Assembly (NCBI GenBank): GCA_001443495.1
Contig: LDXR01000004.1
Span: 1 to 64,000 of the forward strand
Direction: 5' to 3'
DNA: 64,000 bases
Source of the DNA: a candidate division NC10 bacterium CSP1-5
GTDB lineage: Bacteria; Methylomirabilota; Methylomirabilia; Methylomirabilales; CSP1-5
Shown here: in pieces, positions 60,526 to 64,000 of the stretch
Layout of the letters: each line of letters opens with the position of its first letter
Position numbering within the stretch: position 1 is the stretch's first letter
The notes under the pieces: model-generated
Database searches by the model: none
The model's input: the letters and a program-made list of their open reading frames with translations, nothing else
Told to the model about the DNA's origin: nothing
Translations under genes and position numbers: made by a program

Positions 60526-61521
60526 CTAGCGTGCCGAGACGACGGTTGTGCAGGCGCTGCCGACCTTCGGAAGATCCTGTCCCGTCGCCCGCTCCCAGTC
60601 GATGACGATGCGATCTCCCCGCGCAAAGGCGCAGTACGGATCGGGGGCGTGAAGATCGCCGGCGAGCGCCCGCCTCCCCGCGCAGCCGCCTCGACAGGGG
60701 CACCCGGCGCACACCCGCGGCACCTGCCTCGCCTCGCAAAACTCCGGGGCCTGAACGATCTCGTCTTTGAGGGTTGCGAGATCGGCGAGCGTCAGGCGAC
60801 TCTTGGGCCAGTACGTGCAGGGGAGGATTCGCCCGTCCGGGGCCACGCGGACCGTGGAGCGGCCGCACCCCGGACCGGCGAACCCCTCGAGTCCCAGCAC
60901 CGCGGCCAGGACCGGCTCGGTGGTGGTCACCAGGCGCGCCGCGCCCAGCAGACCCTTGAACCCCTCCCAGAACTGATCGTACGTCAGGGTGAACCGATCG
61001 GTCTTCGCGGGCTGATAGATGTTGACGCGGAGGTTGGCGCCGACCGCGGCGGCGACCGCGGCGAGCTCACCCAATCGGTTGTAGTTGATGCGCATCATGA
61101 CTGCGGTCACCGTGATCGGCTGGCCCAGGTCGGCACACCGCTCGATGGACCCCATAACCGTCCGCCAGTTGCCGCGTCCCCGAAAGGCGTCGTGCTCCTT
61201 TTCCGTGGGGAAGTCCAGCGAGAACTCCACGCTGTGGAAGCGCTTGACCCCCTCGTCCGTGAGGGCCTCGATGCTCAGGCCATTGGAGGTCACCGTGGTT
61301 GTGATCCCGCGGCCCCAGAGGTACTCCAGGATGGCGTGATACTGGGGGTGGAGGCCGTTTTCTCCCACGCCGAGGTTCATGGACCTCACCGGGATGCTGT
61401 CGCAGACCCGCCGCACATCCTGCAGCGTGAGGCGGTCGATCATCATGTCCGGCCGGTAGCAATGGGGACAACGCAGATTGCATTCGTTCGTGAGGCCGAT
61501 GCCGACGGAAAAGCCCATCAC
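60526..61521 (-). CDS. Radical SAM/SPASM domain protein
   Basis: CNLRCPHCYRP cluster motif, VGENGLHPQYHAIL, C-terminal Cys-rich CAGCPCRGGCAGRR. Confidence 0.88.
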   Translation of the reverse strand: MMGFSVGIGLTNECNLRCPHCYRPDMMIDRLTLQDVRRVCDSIPVRSMNLGVGENGLHPQYHAILEYLWGRGITTTVTSNGLSIEALTDEGVKRFHSVEFSLDFPTEKEHDAFRGRGNWRTVMGSIERCADLGQPITVTAVMMRINYNRLGELAAVAAAVGANLRVNIYQPAKTDRFTLTYDQFWEGFKGLLGAARLVTTTEPVLAAVLGLEGFAGPGCGRSTVRVAPDGRILPCTYWPKSRLTLADLATLKDEIVQAPEFCEARQVPRVCAGCPCRGGCAGRRALAGDLHAPDPYCAFARGDRIVIDWERATGQDLPKVGSACTTVVSAR

Positions 61522-62202
61522 CTACCTTCTCCAGGCATACCGCACGGTGGTGGAGAGCAGATGATACCCGGCCAGCAGGCTTCCCTTCATCGTCCCTGCC
61601 ACCTTTGACCGCCCGATCCTCTTGCGACAGCTCACCGGGACATTGACGACTCGATAACCCTTCTTGGCCGCCTTGACGATCATCTCCACCGGCCATCCGT
61701 AGGTCTGGTGTTCCATCCCGAGATCCCGGAGGACCGGCGCCCGGATGGCGCGGAAGGGCCCGATGTCCGTCAGGGCAAGGCCGTAGAGCCGCCGAAGCAT
61801 CCACGTGACGAGCCGGTTGCCGAAGCGCTGATGCGGCGTGAGCGCCCCCTCTTCGGCCCGGCCGTCCACCCGTGATCCGACCACCAGATCGGCGCGGCCT
61901 TCCAGGATCGGTCGGAGGACGACCGGCATCTCGGCGGGGTCGTCGCTTCGGTCGCCATCGAGGAAGACCAGGATGTCGGCGTCCTGAGCCGCCAGCGCTC
62001 CGGCCAGACAGGCCGCGCCGTAGCCCCGGATCGGCTCGCGAATCACCCTGGCGCCGCCGGCTCGGGCCACCTCCGCCGTCCGATCGGTGCTGCCGTTATC
62101 CACGACGATGATCTCCCCCACGAGGTCCCGCGACACCTCCCTCACCACCACCCCGATGGCCGCCTCTTCGTCGAGCGCCGGAATCACCACGGCGATGCGC
62201 AC
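61522..62202 (-). CDS. GT2 dolichyl-phosphate-mannose synthase-like glycosyltransferase
   Basis: VRIAVVIPALDEEAAIGVVVREV, VVDNGSTDRTAEVAR, FLDGDRSDDPAEM; GTG start inferred. Confidence 0.9.
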   Translation of the reverse strand: MRIAVVIPALDEEAAIGVVVREVSRDLVGEIIVVDNGSTDRTAEVARAGGARVIREPIRGYGAACLAGALAAQDADILVFLDGDRSDDPAEMPVVLRPILEGRADLVVGSRVDGRAEEGALTPHQRFGNRLVTWMLRRLYGLALTDIGPFRAIRAPVLRDLGMEHQTYGWPVEMIVKAAKKGYRVVNVPVSCRKRIGRSKVAGTMKGSLLAGYHLLSTTVRYAWRR

Positions 62203-62218
62203 GGGTTGCTTCTCCTGG

Positions 62219-63010
62219 CTATCCTGTCCGCCTCCCCCACAGATGGAGGTAGCGGGCAATGTCCGTGAAGGGGGCGCGTGCACCTGCCTCCACCTCCAGC
62301 CGGAGGAGCGCGTTGAAATGCGAGGGCTCCTCCAGATCGCGGGACTCGAGATAGTCGGCAGCGACGAAGATACCCGCGTGCCCGACGGCCTGGATTCCCG
62401 CGGCCTCCAGCTCGCTCCGGAGTGCTTCGAAGGTCATCGCCGTCCGCGGGAGACCAAAGAGGGAATCCGCGGTCCCCGGGTTCGCGAGGGCCGTGCGCGC
62501 CTCATCGAATGTGCCGTCCCGGATGGCGAGGCGCAGCGGTTCCTGCCACCGGTTCAGCGCGACCAGGGAAAGACATCCCCCTGATCTCAGGAAGGCGCTG
62601 AGGAGCGGCAGCGCACTGAACGGGGCCGGGAGATACTCGAGCAGCGTATGGCACAGGACGAGGTCGAAAGTCTCATGTGGCAGACGTGCGGCCGCCTCCT
62701 CGAGCGTCCCGGCGATGAAGCGGGGTGGAAACGCAGGCGCGGGGGTGAGGGCCTGTGCATTCTCCCGGGCGAGCTGCAGCATCTCCTCGACCGGATCGAG
62801 GAGCGTGACCGCGTGCCCGGATGCGGCAAGGCGGAGGGCCACTTCTCCGGTCCCGCAGCCGACGTCGAGAACATCGAGTCGGAGGGGCTCGGCCCCCCAC
62901 GCCTTGACCATAAAGATCCCGAGTTGATGCCAGAGGATGTCGAGGCGGAGTCGTCCATGGGGACTGTCCAGGTACGCCTTGTAGGCGGAGGTACCTTTTC
63001 CGAAAGTCAT
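62219..63010 (-). CDS. Class I SAM-dependent methyltransferase (SmtA/CmoM-like)
   Basis: LDVLDVGCGTGEVALRLAASGHAVTLLDPVEEML; start refined to MTFGKG. Confidence 0.88.
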   Translation of the reverse strand: MTFGKGTSAYKAYLDSPHGRLRLDILWHQLGIFMVKAWGAEPLRLDVLDVGCGTGEVALRLAASGHAVTLLDPVEEMLQLARENAQALTPAPAFPPRFIAGTLEEAAARLPHETFDLVLCHTLLEYLPAPFSALPLLSAFLRSGGCLSLVALNRWQEPLRLAIRDGTFDEARTALANPGTADSLFGLPRTAMTFEALRSELEAAGIQAVGHAGIFVAADYLESRDLEEPSHFNALLRLEVEAGARAPFTDIARYLHLWGRRTG

Positions 63011-63083
63011 GACTGATGGCGTGAGCATTATTGAGTGTAATGCACAGGTCATCCGCTGGGAGCAAAGACGAATGGGTATCCCG

Positions 63084-63112
63084 TCTATAGTAACCCACAA
63101 CAGTGTTGTCAA
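63084..63112 (-). promoter_or_regulatory. Sigma-70-type promoter with an operator-like dyad in the spacer
   Basis: Minus strand TTGACA-17 bp-TATAGA; dyad ACAAC-AGT-GTTGT at 63097-63109. Confidence 0.6.
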
Positions 63113-63309
63113 GCGCTATTTCCGCAAGAGGGATCCGGAACGGCCGCCTATCGGTTAGACGCCGCCAGGGACGGAGGGATGCGGAGAATTTCCCGTGCGG
63201 CGACCGGGGTTGCCAAAGCCTGCGCGGACCGTTAGTATAGAAGATGATGATCGGGGAGAGGAAGAGGCCAGAGGGACAGGGCCGGGACAGCACGGGGCGA
63301 GGATAGACG

Positions 63310-64000
63310 TTGACGGAAGCGGCGCAGGTATCGATCCTGGTGGCCATGGGGGCGGGTCTCCTCTCGTTTCTTTCGCCCTGTGTCCTTCCTCTCATTCCCT
63401 CCTACCTCGCCTTCGTCGGGGGCCTGTCGCTGGACGAGATCCATGGGCCGGCGTTGCACGCACGGCATCGACGCCACCTCCTCTTGCGTTCCCTGGCGTT
63501 CATCGCCGGCTTCTCGGCCATCTTTATTGCGTTCGGGGCCTCGGCGACCGCGCTGGGGCAGCTTCTCTTTGATTATCAGCTCGTGATTCGCCGGGTGGGC
63601 GGGGTGTTGGTCATCCTCTTTGGACTCCACATCGCCGGCTGGCTCGCCCTCCCGTTCCTCATGCGGGAGAGGCACCTGGAGCTGAAAGGGCGCCCCGGCG
63701 GCTTCCTGGGTGCCTTCCTGGTGGGGGTCACCTTTGCCGCCGGCTGGATCCCCTGTGTCGGTCCGATCCTGGGATCGATCCTGCTCATGGCGAGCACTGC
63801 GCAGACGGCGGGCCAGGGAATCTTTCTCCTCGCCGCCTACTCGGCCGGACTTGCGGTCCCCTTCTTGCTGAGTGCGCTCCTCTTCAGTCGCTTCCTGCGA
63901 TTCTTCAACCGGTTCAGGCGCCTCCTCCCGTGGGTGAGTCGCGTGAGCGGCGTCTTCCTTGTGCTGGTGGGACTCCTGCTCCTCACGGACTATTTCACCC
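63310..64000 (+). CDS. ccdA: CcdA/DsbD-like cytochrome c biogenesis membrane protein (partial at window end)
   Basis: TTG-start ORF, open to the edge: TEAAQVSILVAMGAGLLSFLSPCVLPLIPSYLAFVGGLS...GVTFAAGWIPCVGPILGSILL. Confidence 0.88.
   Translation, partial: MTEAAQVSILVAMGAGLLSFLSPCVLPLIPSYLAFVGGLSLDEIHGPALHARHRRHLLLRSLAFIAGFSAIFIAFGASATALGQLLFDYQLVIRRVGGVLVILFGLHIAGWLALPFLMRERHLELKGRPGGFLGAFLVGVTFAAGWIPCVGPILGSILLMASTAQTAGQGIFLLAAYSAGLAVPFLLSALLFSRFLRFFNRFRRLLPWVSRVSGVFLVLVGLLLLTDYFT

Overview
High-GC bacterial chromosomal window. Gene content suggests a Methylomirabilota/Rokubacteria-like lineage, but this is inference only. There are about 58 supportable protein-coding genes and no rRNA, tRNA or CRISPR that I can support. 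Main blocks: (1) 0.1-12.7 kb, a type II secretion/type IV pilus-like operon (three prepilin-like proteins, GspE, GspF, PilM/GspL-like, PilO-like, secretin, ExeA-like ATPase, TPR protein) behind a near-perfect sigma-54 promoter; (2) 16.2-20.9 kb, a Fe3+-type ABC transporter divergent from a DtxR/MntR-family regulator; (3) 21.0-31.4 kb, CsoR, FAD oxidoreductase, CopA Cu-ATPase, an uncalled 38-aa desulforedoxin-like protein, HtrA, DUF192, two M16 peptidases, PilZ and HugZ-like; (4) 31.7-43.2 kb, di-heme peroxidase-like cytochrome, TM0106-type nuclease, MsrB, MscL, YihY, a candidate structured ncRNA and a hybrid histidine kinase; (5) 43.2-46.1 kb, a GrdB-like gene with an in-frame UGA (very likely selenocysteine) downstream of a radical SAM/ArsM-like methyltransferase fusion; (6) 46.8-52.8 kb, sulfite oxidase plus cytochrome c, and a TVP38/disulfide reductase/TIGR04282/NUDIX cluster; (7) 53.0-63.0 kb, a long co-directional run of Glk, Pgi, glycosyltransferases, two radical SAM proteins and a methyltransferase; (8) the start of CcdA. 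The strongest unexplained signals are the split selenoprotein gene, the ncRNA candidate at about 38.4 kb, and several dispersed repeat families with 7-bp (one 8-bp) periodic arms. These repeats lie between genes, over stop codons, and in frame inside coding sequences (copA; two other genes carry a TTCGAC-type family).
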